Shown one piece after another: positions 53,796 to 62,554 of a stretch of 64,000 nt of DNA. Source of the DNA: Streptomyces sp. YIM 121038 (GTDB taxonomy: Bacteria > Actinomycetota > Actinomycetes > Streptomycetales > Streptomycetaceae); contig NZ_CP030771.1 in assembly GCF_006088715.1 (NCBI RefSeq), forward strand, positions 8,554,001 to 8,618,000, read 5' to 3'. A program made the translations under genes and the position numbers. The notes under the pieces are model-generated. The model was not told the origin of the DNA. It did not search any database and worked only from the letters and a program-made list of their open reading frames with translations. The stretch's first letter is position 1. Every line of letters begins with the position of its first letter.

Positions 53796-54547
53796 GCCAG
53801 GGGCTCCTCTTCCGTGCTCGCCAGGATCTCGGCGATGTGGACGCGCCGCATGCCGGTCCGCAGCCGGGACATCGTGCCGCCGATGTGCGTCAGACAGGAG
53901 TTGTCCGCCGCGCACAGCACCCCGGCCCCGGTCGACTCCGCGTTGCGCACCTTGTCGGCGCCCATCGCGGCCGACACGTCGGGGTTCTTCACGGCGAAGG
54001 TGCCGCCGAAGCCGCAGCACTCCTCGGCGCCCGGCAGCTCCACGAGGTCCAGCCCCCGCACCGCGCCGAGCAGCCTCGCCGGCCGGTCGCCGAGCCCGAG
54101 CGAGCGCAGGCCGTGACACGTGGGGTGGTACGTCACCGTGTGCGGGTAGTACGCGCCGACGTCCGTGACGCCCAGGACGTCCACCAGGAACTCGGTGAGC
54201 TCGAACGTCCGGGGCACCACCGGCGCCACGGCCGCCGCGAGCTGTCCGCCGCGGCCCTCGGCCCTGGCCCGCTCGCCGAGGCGCGGATACAGCTCGCGCA
54301 CCATCGCCCCGCACGAGCCGGACGGCGTCACGATCGCCTCGTACCCCGCGAAGACATCGGAGAAGTGCCGGGCGAGCGGCTCCGCCTGACGGCGGTAGCC
54401 GGTGTTGTAGTGCGCCTGGCCGCAGCAGGTCTGGGCCTCCGGGAAGTCCACCTCGACGCCCAGCCTGGTCAGGAGTTTCACGGTGGCGCGGCCGGTGTGC
54501 GGATAGAGCGTGTCGTTGACACACGTCAGGAAGAGTGCGACACGCAT
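53792..54547 (-). CDS. lutA: Lactate utilisation protein A
   Basis: A 251-residue protein with two CCG-type domains: QTCCGQAHYNTG and EECCGFGGTFAVKN. These cysteine-rich motifs bind an iron-sulfur cluster or heterodisulfide site as in GlpC and succinate/heterodisulfide reductase subunits. ATG 54547 follows AGGAGG, and is preferred to an ATG eight codons upstream. It leads the lutABC operon, which starts in the 127-bp gap before the divergent peptidase. Confidence 0.93.
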   Translation of the reverse strand: MRVALFLTCVNDTLYPHTGRATVKLLTRLGVEVDFPEAQTCCGQAHYNTGYRRQAEPLARHFSDVFAGYEAIVTPSGSCGAMVRELYPRLGERARAEGRGGQLAAAVAPVVPRTFELTEFLVDVLGVTDVGAYYPHTVTYHPTCHGLRSLGLGDRPARLLGAVRGLDLVELPGAEECCGFGGTFAVKNPDVSAAMGADKVRNAESTGAGVLCAADNSCLTHIGGTMSRLRTGMRRVHIAEILASTEEEPLA

Positions 54548-54674
54548 GGTGCGTTCCTCCTCGTCGATCATCGGATGGCCCGAGCGTACTGGCGCGGACG
54601 TCGGCGCACGAGCCCCGGTGGGCGGTGTGCTCCACTAGGACGGTTCCGCTTCCGCGCACTGCTGAGGAGATGCC

Positions 54675-55976
54675 TTGAGCCCCACCTACCGTCAGCCCGG
54701 AGTCGTGCTCACCGACCGCCGGTTCAGCGTCCCGCTCGACCACGCGGACCCGGCGGGGGAGCGGATAGAGCTGTTCGCGCGGGAGTGCGTGGCGGCGGCG
54801 CGGCAGGACGCGGAGCTGCCCTGGCTGGTGTACCTCCAGGGCGGCCCCGGCTTCGGGTCCGACCGCTTCGCCGGCCGGCAGGCCTGGCTCGGCCGTGCCC
54901 TGCGCGAGCACCGTGTGCTGCTGCTCGACCAGCGCGGCACCGCCGCGTCGACGCCCGCCAACCGCCAGACCCTGCCGCTGCGCGGCGGACCCCGCGAACA
55001 GGCCGACTACCTCGGCCACTTCCGCGCCGACGCGATCGTGCGCGACTGCGAGGCGATCCGGCCCGAGGTCACCGGCGGCGCCCCCTGGACGGTCCTCGGC
55101 CAGAGCTTCGGCGGCTTCTGCGCCACGCACTACCTGTCCGCCGCCCCCGAGGGCCTGGCGGCCGCGCTGATCACCGGTGGGCTCCCGACGCTCGACGGGC
55201 ACGCGGACGACGTGTACCGCGCCGCCTATCCGCGGATGGAGCGCAAGTCCCTGGCCCACTACGCGCGTTACCCGCAGGACGCCGAGCGGGCCCGGCGCGT
55301 CGCCGAGTACGCCGCCGAGCACGAGCCGGTGCTGAACGGTGGCTACCGCTTCACCGTCGAGGCCTTCCAGGCCCTGGGCATCCTCCTCGGCACCGGCGAC
55401 GGCAGCCACCGCCTGCACTACCTCCTGGAGGACGCCTTCGTGCGCACCCCCGGCGGGCACGAGCTGTCGGACGCCTTCCAGGAGAAGGCCCAGGCGCTCC
55501 TGTCGTACGCGGGACACCCGCTGTACGCCCTGCTGCACGAGGCCTGTTACGCCCAGGGCGGGCGGCCCACCGCGTGGTCGGCCGAGCGGGTGCGCGGCGA
55601 GTTCCCCGCGTTCGACGCGGGCAAGAGCCTCGCGGGCGGCGAACCGGTCCTGTTCACCGGGGAGGCCGTGCAGCGCTGGATGTTCGACTGCGACCCGGCG
55701 CTGCGCCCGCTGCGCGAGACCGCGGACCTGCTCGCCGAACGCGCCGACTGGGCCCCGCTGTACGACGCCGAGCGCCTGGCCGCCAACGAGGTGCCGGTGG
55801 CCGCGGCCGTCTACCACGACGACCTGTACGTCGACACCGCCGACGCGCTGCGCACCGCCCGCACGATCGGGGGCCTGCGCACCTGGGTCACCGACGAGTA
55901 CGAGCACGACGGCCTGCGCGCGAGCGGCGACCGGGTCCTGGGCCGCCTCCTCGACCTGGTGCGGGGCGAGGTCTGA
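54675..55976 (+). CDS. Alpha/beta hydrolase, proline iminopeptidase-like (S33)
   Basis: A 433-residue cytoplasmic hydrolase. YLQGGPGFG is the oxyanion loop typical of prolyl aminopeptidases, LLLDQRGTAAS the next conserved strand and GQSFGG (Ser144) the nucleophile elbow. Such enzymes remove N-terminal proline from peptides. TTG 54675 has GAGGAGA before it. It is divergent from lutABC but no link is evident. Confidence 0.88.
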   Translation: MSPTYRQPGVVLTDRRFSVPLDHADPAGERIELFARECVAAARQDAELPWLVYLQGGPGFGSDRFAGRQAWLGRALREHRVLLLDQRGTAASTPANRQTLPLRGGPREQADYLGHFRADAIVRDCEAIRPEVTGGAPWTVLGQSFGGFCATHYLSAAPEGLAAALITGGLPTLDGHADDVYRAAYPRMERKSLAHYARYPQDAERARRVAEYAAEHEPVLNGGYRFTVEAFQALGILLGTGDGSHRLHYLLEDAFVRTPGGHELSDAFQEKAQALLSYAGHPLYALLHEACYAQGGRPTAWSAERVRGEFPAFDAGKSLAGGEPVLFTGEAVQRWMFDCDPALRPLRETADLLAERADWAPLYDAERLAANEVPVAAAVYHDDLYVDTADALRTARTIGGLRTWVTDEYEHDGLRASGDRVLGRLLDLVRGEV

Positions 55977-56027
55977 GCGGGCGCCGGGCAACGTCCGGCC
56001 TGGTGGGCCACGGGATGTGACGCTGGA

Positions 56028-56039
56028 TAGGCTGCGCGC
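56028..56039 (+). promoter_or_regulatory. -10 element for leaderless PIG-L gene
   Basis: TAGGCT (56028-56033) lies six bases before the ATG at 56040, which has no ribosome-binding site; the mRNA probably starts at the codon. Confidence 0.55.
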
Positions 56040-56801
56040 ATGACCGAGCCGCAGAACACCAGCACGACAGCGCCCGCGCAACTGGCCCCCCTGCCCGAGG
56101 ACTGGCAGCGGGCCCTCGCCGTGGTCGCCCACCCGGACGACCTGGAGTACGGCTGCGCGGGCGCCGTGGCGTCCTGGACGGACGCGGGCCGCGAGGTGGC
56201 GTACCTCCTCGCGACCCGCGGCGAGGCGGGCATCGACACCCTGGCGCCCGCGGAGGCGGGTCCGGTGCGCGAGCGGGAGCAGCGCGCGAGCGCGGCCGTC
56301 GTCGGCGTGGACACCGTCGAGTTCCTCGACCACGAGGACGGCGTGATCGAGTACGGCACGGCGCTGCGCCGCGACATCGCCGCCGCGATCCGCAGGCACC
56401 GGCCCGAGTTGGTCGTCACGCTCAACTACCAGGACACGTGGGGCGGCGTCGCCTGGAACACCCCGGACCACGTCGCCGTCGGCCGCGCCACCCTGGACGC
56501 GGTGGCCGACGCGGGCAACCGCTGGATCTTCCCGGAGCTGACCGAGCAGGGCCTGGAGCCGTGGAACGGGGTGCGCTGGGTCGCCGTGGCCGGGACGGAC
56601 CGGCCCACGCACGCGGTCGACGCGCGGCCGGGCCTGGAGCGCTCCGTCCGCTCCCTGCTCGAACACCGCGCCTATCTGGAGGCCCTCACCGACGAGGACC
56701 CGGAGAAGTACTGCCGTTCGTTCCTCGGCGGCATCGCCGAGCAGCTCGCGCCGCGCTTCGGCGGGGTCCCCGCGGTGGCGTTCCAGGTCTTCGGCCGCTG
56801 A
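56040..56801 (+). CDS. PIG-L family deacetylase (MshB/BshB-like)
   Basis: A 253-residue zinc deacetylase. [15 protein letters not shown] (His31 to Asp34) is the metal motif, and [14 protein letters not shown] supplies the third ligand (HxxxG/A). Family members de-N-acetylate sugars, for example in mycothiol synthesis; MshB is somewhat larger and has other features, so this is a general member. The substrate is unknown. Confidence 0.9.
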   Translation: MTEPQNTSTTAPAQLAPLPEDWQRALAVVAHPDDLEYGCAGAVASWTDAGREVAYLLATRGEAGIDTLAPAEAGPVREREQRASAAVVGVDTVEFLDHEDGVIEYGTALRRDIAAAIRRHRPELVVTLNYQDTWGGVAWNTPDHVAVGRATLDAVADAGNRWIFPELTEQGLEPWNGVRWVAVAGTDRPTHAVDARPGLERSVRSLLEHRAYLEALTDEDPEKYCRSFLGGIAEQLAPRFGGVPAVAFQVFGR

Positions 56802-56842
56802 CGCCTTCGGGCGGGGGCCGATGACGCGGGGATGATGCGGGT

Positions 56843-56877
56843 TTGACAGCACGCGTTGCCGATTCTGCAATGGGCGC
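56843..56877 (+). promoter_or_regulatory. Promoter of a leaderless XRE-cupin gene
   Basis: TTGACA (56843-56848), 17-base spacer, TGCAAT (56866-56871), six bases, ATG at 56878. This is close to consensus and places the start point at or next to the A of the start codon. Confidence 0.75.
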
Positions 56878-57504
56878 ATGGCACGCGAAGAGAGTCACAC
56901 CCCCGAGGGGGACGACGGCGCGACCGACCAGGTCCTCACCGCCGTCGGCCCCCGTCTCCGCAAGATCCGCAAGGAGCGCGGCGCCACGCTCGCCGGGCTC
57001 TCCGCCGCCACCGGCATCTCCGTCAGCACCCTCTCCCGGCTTGAGTCGGGCGGGCGCAAGCCGAGCCTGGAACTGCTCCTGCCCATCGCCCGCGCCCATC
57101 AGGTGCCCCTGGACGAGCTGGTCGGCGCCCCGCCCGTCGGCGACCCCCGGGTGCGCGCCAAGCCGATCGTCCGCCACGGCCGCACGATGGTGCCGCTGAC
57201 CCGCCAGCCCGGCGGACTCCAGGCGTACAAGGTCATCGAGCCCCAGCGCGCGGCCGAGCCCGAGCCGCGGACGCACGAGGGCTACGAGTGGCTGTACGTC
57301 CTGTCCGGGCGGCTGCGCCTGGTCCTCGGCGACCACGACGTGGTGCTGACCGCGGGGGAGGCCGCCGAGTTCGACACCCGGGTGCCGCACTGGTTCGGCT
57401 CCACCGGTGAGGGCCCCGCCGAGTTCCTGAGCCTGTTCGGGCCGCAGGGCGAGCGCATGCACGTGCGGGCCCAGCCCAGGAAGCGGTCCGCGGCGGAGGG
57501 CTGA
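56878..57504 (+). CDS. XRE-family regulator with C-terminal cupin domain
   Basis: A 208-residue regulator. Residues about 22-78 form a helix-turn-helix (LRKIRKERGATLAGLSAATGISVSTLSRLE). Residues 120-195 are a cupin (EGYEWLYVLSGRLRLVLGDH, then AEFDTRVPHWFGS) that binds a small ligand. Such proteins repress genes of amine, amino acid or aldehyde metabolism. It is expressed from a leaderless promoter and may act on the following oxidoreductase/acyl-CoA dehydrogenase operon. Confidence 0.92.
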   Translation: MAREESHTPEGDDGATDQVLTAVGPRLRKIRKERGATLAGLSAATGISVSTLSRLESGGRKPSLELLLPIARAHQVPLDELVGAPPVGDPRVRAKPIVRHGRTMVPLTRQPGGLQAYKVIEPQRAAEPEPRTHEGYEWLYVLSGRLRLVLGDHDVVLTAGEAAEFDTRVPHWFGSTGEGPAEFLSLFGPQGERMHVRAQPRKRSAAEG

Positions 57505-57521
57505 CCCTGTTCCCTTGGGGC

Positions 57522-57538
57522 AAGCGACCGCTTAGTAT
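57522..57538. promoter_or_regulatory. Operator-like palindrome and -10 of the acyl-CoA dehydrogenase operon
   Basis: AAGCGACCGCTT (57522-57533) is a perfect inverted repeat with a two-base centre, directly followed by a TAGTAT -10 candidate (57533-57538). Similar sites are bound by TetR repressors of fatty-acid and acyl-CoA genes in actinobacteria. Confidence 0.5.
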
Positions 57539-57579
57539 GCGCGGGAGCACGGTCCACCGACGCCCCGTGGAGGCCTCGC

Positions 57580-58557
57580 ATGCACGCATGGCACGTACCC
57601 CGCAACGGCGAGCCGGGCGAGGTGATGCGGCTCGAAGAGACGGCGACGCCGGTGCCCGGCGACGGCCAGGTGCTGATCGAGGTCCGCGCCGCGAACGTCA
57701 ACTTCCCGGACGCGCTGCTCTGCCGGGGCGAGTACCAGATCACCCCGCCGCTGCCGTTCACGCCCGGCGTGGAGGTCTGCGGCACGACGGCGGACGGGCG
57801 GCGCGTCATCGCCAACCCCGTGCTGCCGTACGGCGGCTTCGCCGAGTACGCCGTCGCGGACGCCGCGGCGCTGCTGCCCGCCCCGGACGCCCTCGACGAC
57901 GCCGAGGCCGCGGCCCTGCACATCGGCTACCAGACCGGCTGGTTCGGCCTGCACCGGCGGGCCCGGCTCCAGGCGGGCGAGACGCTCCTGGTGCACGCGG
58001 CCGCGGGCGGCGTCGGCAGCGCGGCCGTACAGCTCGGCAAGGCCGCGGGCGCGCGCGTCATCGGTGTCGTCGGCGGCGCCGAGAAGGCCCGGGTCGCCCG
58101 TGAGCTCGGCTGCGACGCGGTCGTGGACCGGCACGCGGACGACGTCGTCGCGGCCGTGAAGGACGCCACCGGCGGGCGCGGCGCCGACGTGGTCTACGAC
58201 CCCGTGGGCGGCGCCGCGTACACCCAGTCCGCCAAGTGCGTGGCCTTCGAGGGCCGCCTCCTGGTCGTCGGCTTCGCGAGCGGCACCATCCCGGCGCCCG
58301 CCCTGAACCACGCCCTGGTGAAGAACTACTCGATCGTCGGCCTGCACTGGGGCCTGTACGCCACGAAGGACCCGCGGGCCGTCCTCGACTGCCACGAACA
58401 GCTCACCGCGCTCGCCGCCAAGGGCGCGGTCAAACCGCTGGTGAGCGCGCGGGTGCCGCTGGCCGGCGCGGCGGCGGCCGTGCAGCGCGTCGCCGACGGG
58501 GCCACCACCGGGCGCGTCGTCGTGCTGCCCGGCCTCGCGGACGGAGCGGCCGCGTGA
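57580..58557 (+). CDS. NADPH:quinone oxidoreductase (MDR family)
   Basis: A 325-residue zinc-independent medium-chain reductase. AANVNFPDALLCRGEYQ and PLPFTPGVEVCG belong to the N-terminal domain; LLVHAAAGGVGSAAVQLGKAAGARVIGVVG is the NADPH site. GGAGG precedes the ATG. Its stop overlaps the start of the acyl-CoA dehydrogenase gene, so it belongs to one operon and may reduce enoyl-CoA or a quinone produced there. Confidence 0.88.
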   Translation: MHAWHVPRNGEPGEVMRLEETATPVPGDGQVLIEVRAANVNFPDALLCRGEYQITPPLPFTPGVEVCGTTADGRRVIANPVLPYGGFAEYAVADAAALLPAPDALDDAEAAALHIGYQTGWFGLHRRARLQAGETLLVHAAAGGVGSAAVQLGKAAGARVIGVVGGAEKARVARELGCDAVVDRHADDVVAAVKDATGGRGADVVYDPVGGAAYTQSAKCVAFEGRLLVVGFASGTIPAPALNHALVKNYSIVGLHWGLYATKDPRAVLDCHEQLTALAAKGAVKPLVSARVPLAGAAAAVQRVADGATTGRVVVLPGLADGAAA

Positions 58558-59753
58558 CCGACGCCACGGACGTGACCGACGCCGCCGAACTGCGGCGCCG
58601 CACGAGGGAGTTCCTCGCCGCCCACCCGCCGGGCACGACGGAGCGCGGCGCGTTCCTGAAGGCCCGCTTCGACGCCGGGCTCGCCTGGGTGCACTACCCC
58701 GAGGGCCTCGGTGGCCTCGGCGCGCCCCGCCCGCTGCAGGGCGTCGTGGACGCCGAGCTGGAGGCCGCGGGCGCCCCCGACAACGACCCGCGCCGCATCG
58801 GCATCGGCCTCGGCATGGCGGCGCCGACGATCCTCGGCTTCGGCACCGAGGAGCAGAAGCGCCGCTTCCTCAGGCCCCTGTGGGTCGGCGACGAGGTGTG
58901 GTGCCAGCTGTTCAGCGAGCCCGGCGCGGGCTCCGACCTGGCGGCGCTCGGCACCCGCGCGGTGCGCGAGGGCGACACCTGGGTGGTGAACGGACAGAAG
59001 GTGTGGACCTCCAGCGCGCACCTCGCCCGCTGGGCCATCCTCATCGCCCGCACCGACCCGGAGCTGCCCAAGCACCGCGGCATCACGTACTTCGTGTGCG
59101 ACATGACCGACCCCGGTGTCGAGGTGCGGCCGCTGCGGCAGATCACCGGCGAGGCCGAGTTCAACGAGGTCTTCCTCACCGACGTCCGCATCCCCGACGC
59201 CCACCGGCTCGGCGCGGTCGGCGACGGCTGGCGGGTCGCGCAGACCACGCTCATGAACGAGCGCGTGTCCATCGGCGGTACGCGCCTGCCGCGCGAGGGC
59301 GGCATGATCGAGCCCCTCGCCCGGACCTGGCGCGAGCGCCCCGAACTGCGCACCCACGACCTGCACCAGCGCCTGCTCACCCTCTGGGTGGAGGCCGAGG
59401 TCGCCCGGCTCACCGGCGAACGCCTGCGCCAGCAGCTCGCCGCGGGCCAGCCGGGCCCCGAGGGCTCCGCCGCCAAGCTCGGCTTCGCCCGCCTCAACCA
59501 GGCCATCAGCGGTCTGGAGGTGGAACTCCTCGGCCAGGAAGGGCTGTTGTACGACGACTGGACGATGCGGCGGCCCGAGGGGGTCGACTTCTTCGGGCGC
59601 GGGGCGGGCTACCGCTATCTGCGCGCCAAGGGCAACAGCATCGAGGGCGGCACGAGCGAGGTCCTGCTGAACATCGTCGCCGAGCGCGTCCTCGGCCTGC
59701 CGCCGGAACCGCGCACCGACAAGGACGTCGCCTGGAAGGACCTGACCCGATGA
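58554..59753 (+). CDS. Acyl-CoA dehydrogenase, subunit 1
   Basis: A 399-residue flavoprotein. CQLFSEPGAGSDLAALGTRA is the FAD/acyl-CoA signature and VVNGQKVWTSSAHLA the FAD strand. KGNSIEGGTSEVLLNIVAERVLGLP is the C-terminal motif. It forms the FAD-dependent alpha-beta desaturation enzyme with the next gene's product, as paired FadE proteins of actinobacteria make heterotetramers. The GTG start overlaps the upstream stop. Confidence 0.9.
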   Translation: MTDATDVTDAAELRRRTREFLAAHPPGTTERGAFLKARFDAGLAWVHYPEGLGGLGAPRPLQGVVDAELEAAGAPDNDPRRIGIGLGMAAPTILGFGTEEQKRRFLRPLWVGDEVWCQLFSEPGAGSDLAALGTRAVREGDTWVVNGQKVWTSSAHLARWAILIARTDPELPKHRGITYFVCDMTDPGVEVRPLRQITGEAEFNEVFLTDVRIPDAHRLGAVGDGWRVAQTTLMNERVSIGGTRLPREGGMIEPLARTWRERPELRTHDLHQRLLTLWVEAEVARLTGERLRQQLAAGQPGPEGSAAKLGFARLNQAISGLEVELLGQEGLLYDDWTMRRPEGVDFFGRGAGYRYLRAKGNSIEGGTSEVLLNIVAERVLGLPPEPRTDKDVAWKDLTR

Positions 59754-60847
59754 CCCCGCCGAGCCATCTGCTCCACACGGAGGAAGAGGAGGCGGTCCGC
59801 GCCGCCGTGCGCGCCCTCCTCGCCGACCGCTGCGACCCGGCCACCGTCCTCGCCCGCACCGACGCGGACGCCCCGTACGACCGCGAGCTGTGGAAGGCCC
59901 TCACCGAGGGCATGGGCCTGGCCGGGCTCCTGGTGCCCGAGGACCGGGGCGGCCAGGGCGCCACGCACCGCGAGGCGGCCGTGGTCCTGGAGGAGCTCGG
60001 CCGCGCGGTGGCCCCCGTGCCGTATCTGACGAGCGCCGTCATCGCCACCGAGGCGCTGCTCGCCTGCGGCGGGGCGGCCGCCGACCTGCTCGCCGCGCTC
60101 GCCTCGGGCCGTGCGGTCGGCGTGCTCGCCGTGCCGTTCGCCACCGCCCCCGGGGCCGCGTACCCGCTCGCGCGCCACGCGGACGGCGTCCTGCGCGGCG
60201 AGGTGACCGGCGTCGCGGACGCGGGCGCCGCCGACGTGCTGCTCGTCCCGTCCGACGGCGGGTTGTGCGCCGTCGACACCGACCGGGGCGGCGTCACCGT
60301 CACCCCGCTGACCTCGCTGGACCGCACCCGCCCGCTCGCCACGGTCACCTTCGACGCGGCCCCGGCGCGCCCGCTCGCCCCCGACGCGGCGGCGCCGGTG
60401 GCCCTGGCCCTGCGCGCCGGGGCGGGGCTGCTCGCCTCGGAGCAGCTGGGCCTCGCCGAGTGGTGCCTGGCGGAGACCGTGCGGCACACGAAGGAGCGCC
60501 ATCAGTTCAACCGCCCCGTCGGCTCCTTCCAGGCCCTCAAGCACCGCCTCGCCCAGGTCTGGCTCGACGTGGTGCACCTGCGTGCCGCCGCCCGCAACGC
60601 CGCCGACGCCCTGGCCACCGGCAGCGACGAGCCGGACCTCGCGACGGCCCTCGCGCAGGCCTACGCGTCGCCCGTCGCCGTGCGCGCCGCCGAGGAGGCC
60701 CTCCAGCTGCACGGCGGCATCGGCATGACCTGGGAACACCCCGTCCACCTCGCCCTCAAGCGCGCCAAGGCCGACTCCCTCGCCCTCGGCACGGCGGGGC
60801 GGCACAAGGAGGCCTTGGCCGGGCTTGTCGCCCTGCCAGCGCCCTGA
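59750..60847 (+). CDS. Acyl-CoA dehydrogenase, subunit 2
   Basis: A 365-residue second acyl-CoA dehydrogenase-like chain. GLAGLLVPEDRGGQGATHREAAVVLEELGRAVAP is the N-terminal helical domain; ERHQFNRPVGSFQALKH and LQLHGGIGMTWEHP are the C-terminal FAD motifs. The middle domain is diverged. The ATG overlaps the stop of the first subunit gene. Paired adjacent genes of this kind act on steroid or branched side chains in related bacteria; the substrate here is unknown. Confidence 0.88.
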   Translation: MTPPSHLLHTEEEEAVRAAVRALLADRCDPATVLARTDADAPYDRELWKALTEGMGLAGLLVPEDRGGQGATHREAAVVLEELGRAVAPVPYLTSAVIATEALLACGGAAADLLAALASGRAVGVLAVPFATAPGAAYPLARHADGVLRGEVTGVADAGAADVLLVPSDGGLCAVDTDRGGVTVTPLTSLDRTRPLATVTFDAAPARPLAPDAAAPVALALRAGAGLLASEQLGLAEWCLAETVRHTKERHQFNRPVGSFQALKHRLAQVWLDVVHLRAAARNAADALATGSDEPDLATALAQAYASPVAVRAAEEALQLHGGIGMTWEHPVHLALKRAKADSLALGTAGRHKEALAGLVALPAP

Positions 60848-60905
60848 CCTGCACGTAGTCCGAAAGCCGTAGGGGACCCGTGCCTTACACACCCATTACT
60901 TGAGG

Positions 60906-60927
60906 CATAATTGCGAGCTGTTCGCAA
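60906..60927. promoter_or_regulatory. Nur-box-like operator overlapping a promoter
   Basis: TTGCGA-N5-TCGCAA (60911-60927) is a perfect inverted repeat that resembles the reported Nur box (TTGCAA-N5-TTGCAA) of Streptomyces nickel genes. CATAAT (60906-60911) is a -10 candidate, so a bound repressor would cover the start of transcription. Confidence 0.6.
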
Positions 60928-60958
60928 GAAGGATTGATCTTCAGTAGGGGTGTGGAGC

Positions 60959-62554
60959 ATGAGGGCCCGATCCATACGGACCACGGGCGCGGTCGCGGCG
61001 ACCGCCGCACTGGCGGTCGCCGCCTCGGCCTGTTCGTCGCCGGACGACGGCAAAGGTGCGGACGGCGCGAAGGACTCCGCGGTCGTCGGCATCGCCTACG
61101 AACCCGAGACGCTCAGCCCGCTCCTCGGCTACGGCAAGGACGGCAACTCCAAGATCTTCGACGGTCTGCTCACGCACGACGCCGACATGAAGCTGCGGCC
61201 CGCGCTCGCCGCGAAGCTCCCGAAGGTCAGCGACGACGGCAAGACCTACACCTTCGCGCTGCGCAAGGGCGTCAAGTTCAGCGACGGCAAGCCCTTCTCG
61301 GCCAAGGACGTCGTCTTCACGTACGAGACGATCCTCGACAAGAAGACGAACAACGCCTCCAAGACCGAGCTCGACGCCCTCAAGAGCGTCGAGGCCAAGG
61401 GCGACGACGCCGTCGTCTTCCACCTCAAGTACCCCTACGCGCCGTTCGCCGAGCGCACCGTCCTGCCCATCGCCCCCGAGCACATCGCGGGCAAGCAGGA
61501 CGTGAACAAGGGCGACTTCTCCACCGAGCCCGTCGGCACCGGCCCCTACGAGCTGGTGAAGTGGTCCAAGGGCGAGAAGATCGTCTTCAAGGCCAACCCC
61601 GGCTACTGGGGCGGCGCCCCGAAGATCAAGAACTTCACGATGGCGATCATCAAGGACGACGACGTGCGCGCCACCCGGCTGCGCACCGGCGACCTCGACG
61701 GCGCCATCCTGCCGCCGAACCTCGCCGAGACCTTCGCGTCCGACGGCGCCAAGAAGACGTACGCCGCCAAGACCTTCGACTACCGCGTCGTGACCCTGCC
61801 GACCGGCAACGAGGTCGCGGGCGACACGGCCGTGCGGCGCGCCCTCGACATCGGCGTGGACCGCAAGGCCATGGTCGACTCCATCCTCGAAGGCGCGGGC
61901 AAGGAGGCCTACGGCCCCGTCCCGACGGACAGCCCCTGGTTCACCAAGGGCACCGAGCGGAAGTTCGACGCCGCCAAGGCCAAGAAGATCCTCGACGAGG
62001 CGGGCTGGAAGCCCGGCAAGGGCGGCATCCGCGAGAAGGACGGCGTCCAGGCGTCGTTCCCGCTCTGGTACCTCACCGGCGACAAGCTCCGCCAGGACCA
62101 CGCGCTCGCCTACGCCTCCGACGCCAAGAAGCTCGGCATCAAGGTCGAGGTGCAGTCCGGCACCTGGGAGGTCATCGAGCCGCGCATGGCCAAGGACGCG
62201 GTCCTCGCGGGCGGCGGCTCCCCGGCCGACCCGGACTTCGACCAGTACGCGCTCCTGAAGTCCTCCCTCGCCGGTGACGGCTTCAACAACATGGCGCACT
62301 ACGACAACGCCACGGTCGACAAGGCCCTGGAGGACGCCCGCAAGAGCGGCGACCGCGCCGAGCGCGCGGCCGCGTACGACACGATCCAGCGCGAGCTGGT
62401 GAAGGACCCCGGCTACACCTTCCTCACGCACATCGACCACCTGTACGTGGTGGACAAGTCCTTCGGCGACCTGTCCACGCAGGTCGAGCCGCACGACCAC
62501 GGCCTGGCCTCGGGCCCGTGGTGGAACGTCGAGGACTGGCAGCCGAAGAAGTGA
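60959..62554 (+). CDS. nikA: Nickel/peptide ABC transporter substrate-binding lipoprotein (probable NikA)
   Basis: A 531-residue SBP_bac_5 family protein. The signal peptide ends in a lipobox (ASAC, Cys25). LRPALAAKLPKVSDDGKTYTFALRKGVKFSDGKPFSAKDV is the family signature in full, here recognised as YTFALRKGVKFSDGKPFSA. This family binds peptides or, in NikA members, nickel complexes. The Nur-like box in the promoter favours nickel. AGGGG lies eight bases before ATG 60959; GTG 60950 is the alternative. Confidence 0.8.
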   Translation: MRARSIRTTGAVAATAALAVAASACSSPDDGKGADGAKDSAVVGIAYEPETLSPLLGYGKDGNSKIFDGLLTHDADMKLRPALAAKLPKVSDDGKTYTFALRKGVKFSDGKPFSAKDVVFTYETILDKKTNNASKTELDALKSVEAKGDDAVVFHLKYPYAPFAERTVLPIAPEHIAGKQDVNKGDFSTEPVGTGPYELVKWSKGEKIVFKANPGYWGGAPKIKNFTMAIIKDDDVRATRLRTGDLDGAILPPNLAETFASDGAKKTYAAKTFDYRVVTLPTGNEVAGDTAVRRALDIGVDRKAMVDSILEGAGKEAYGPVPTDSPWFTKGTERKFDAAKAKKILDEAGWKPGKGGIREKDGVQASFPLWYLTGDKLRQDHALAYASDAKKLGIKVEVQSGTWEVIEPRMAKDAVLAGGGSPADPDFDQYALLKSSLAGDGFNNMAHYDNATVDKALEDARKSGDRAERAAAYDTIQRELVKDPGYTFLTHIDHLYVVDKSFGDLSTQVEPHDHGLASGPWWNVEDWQPKK

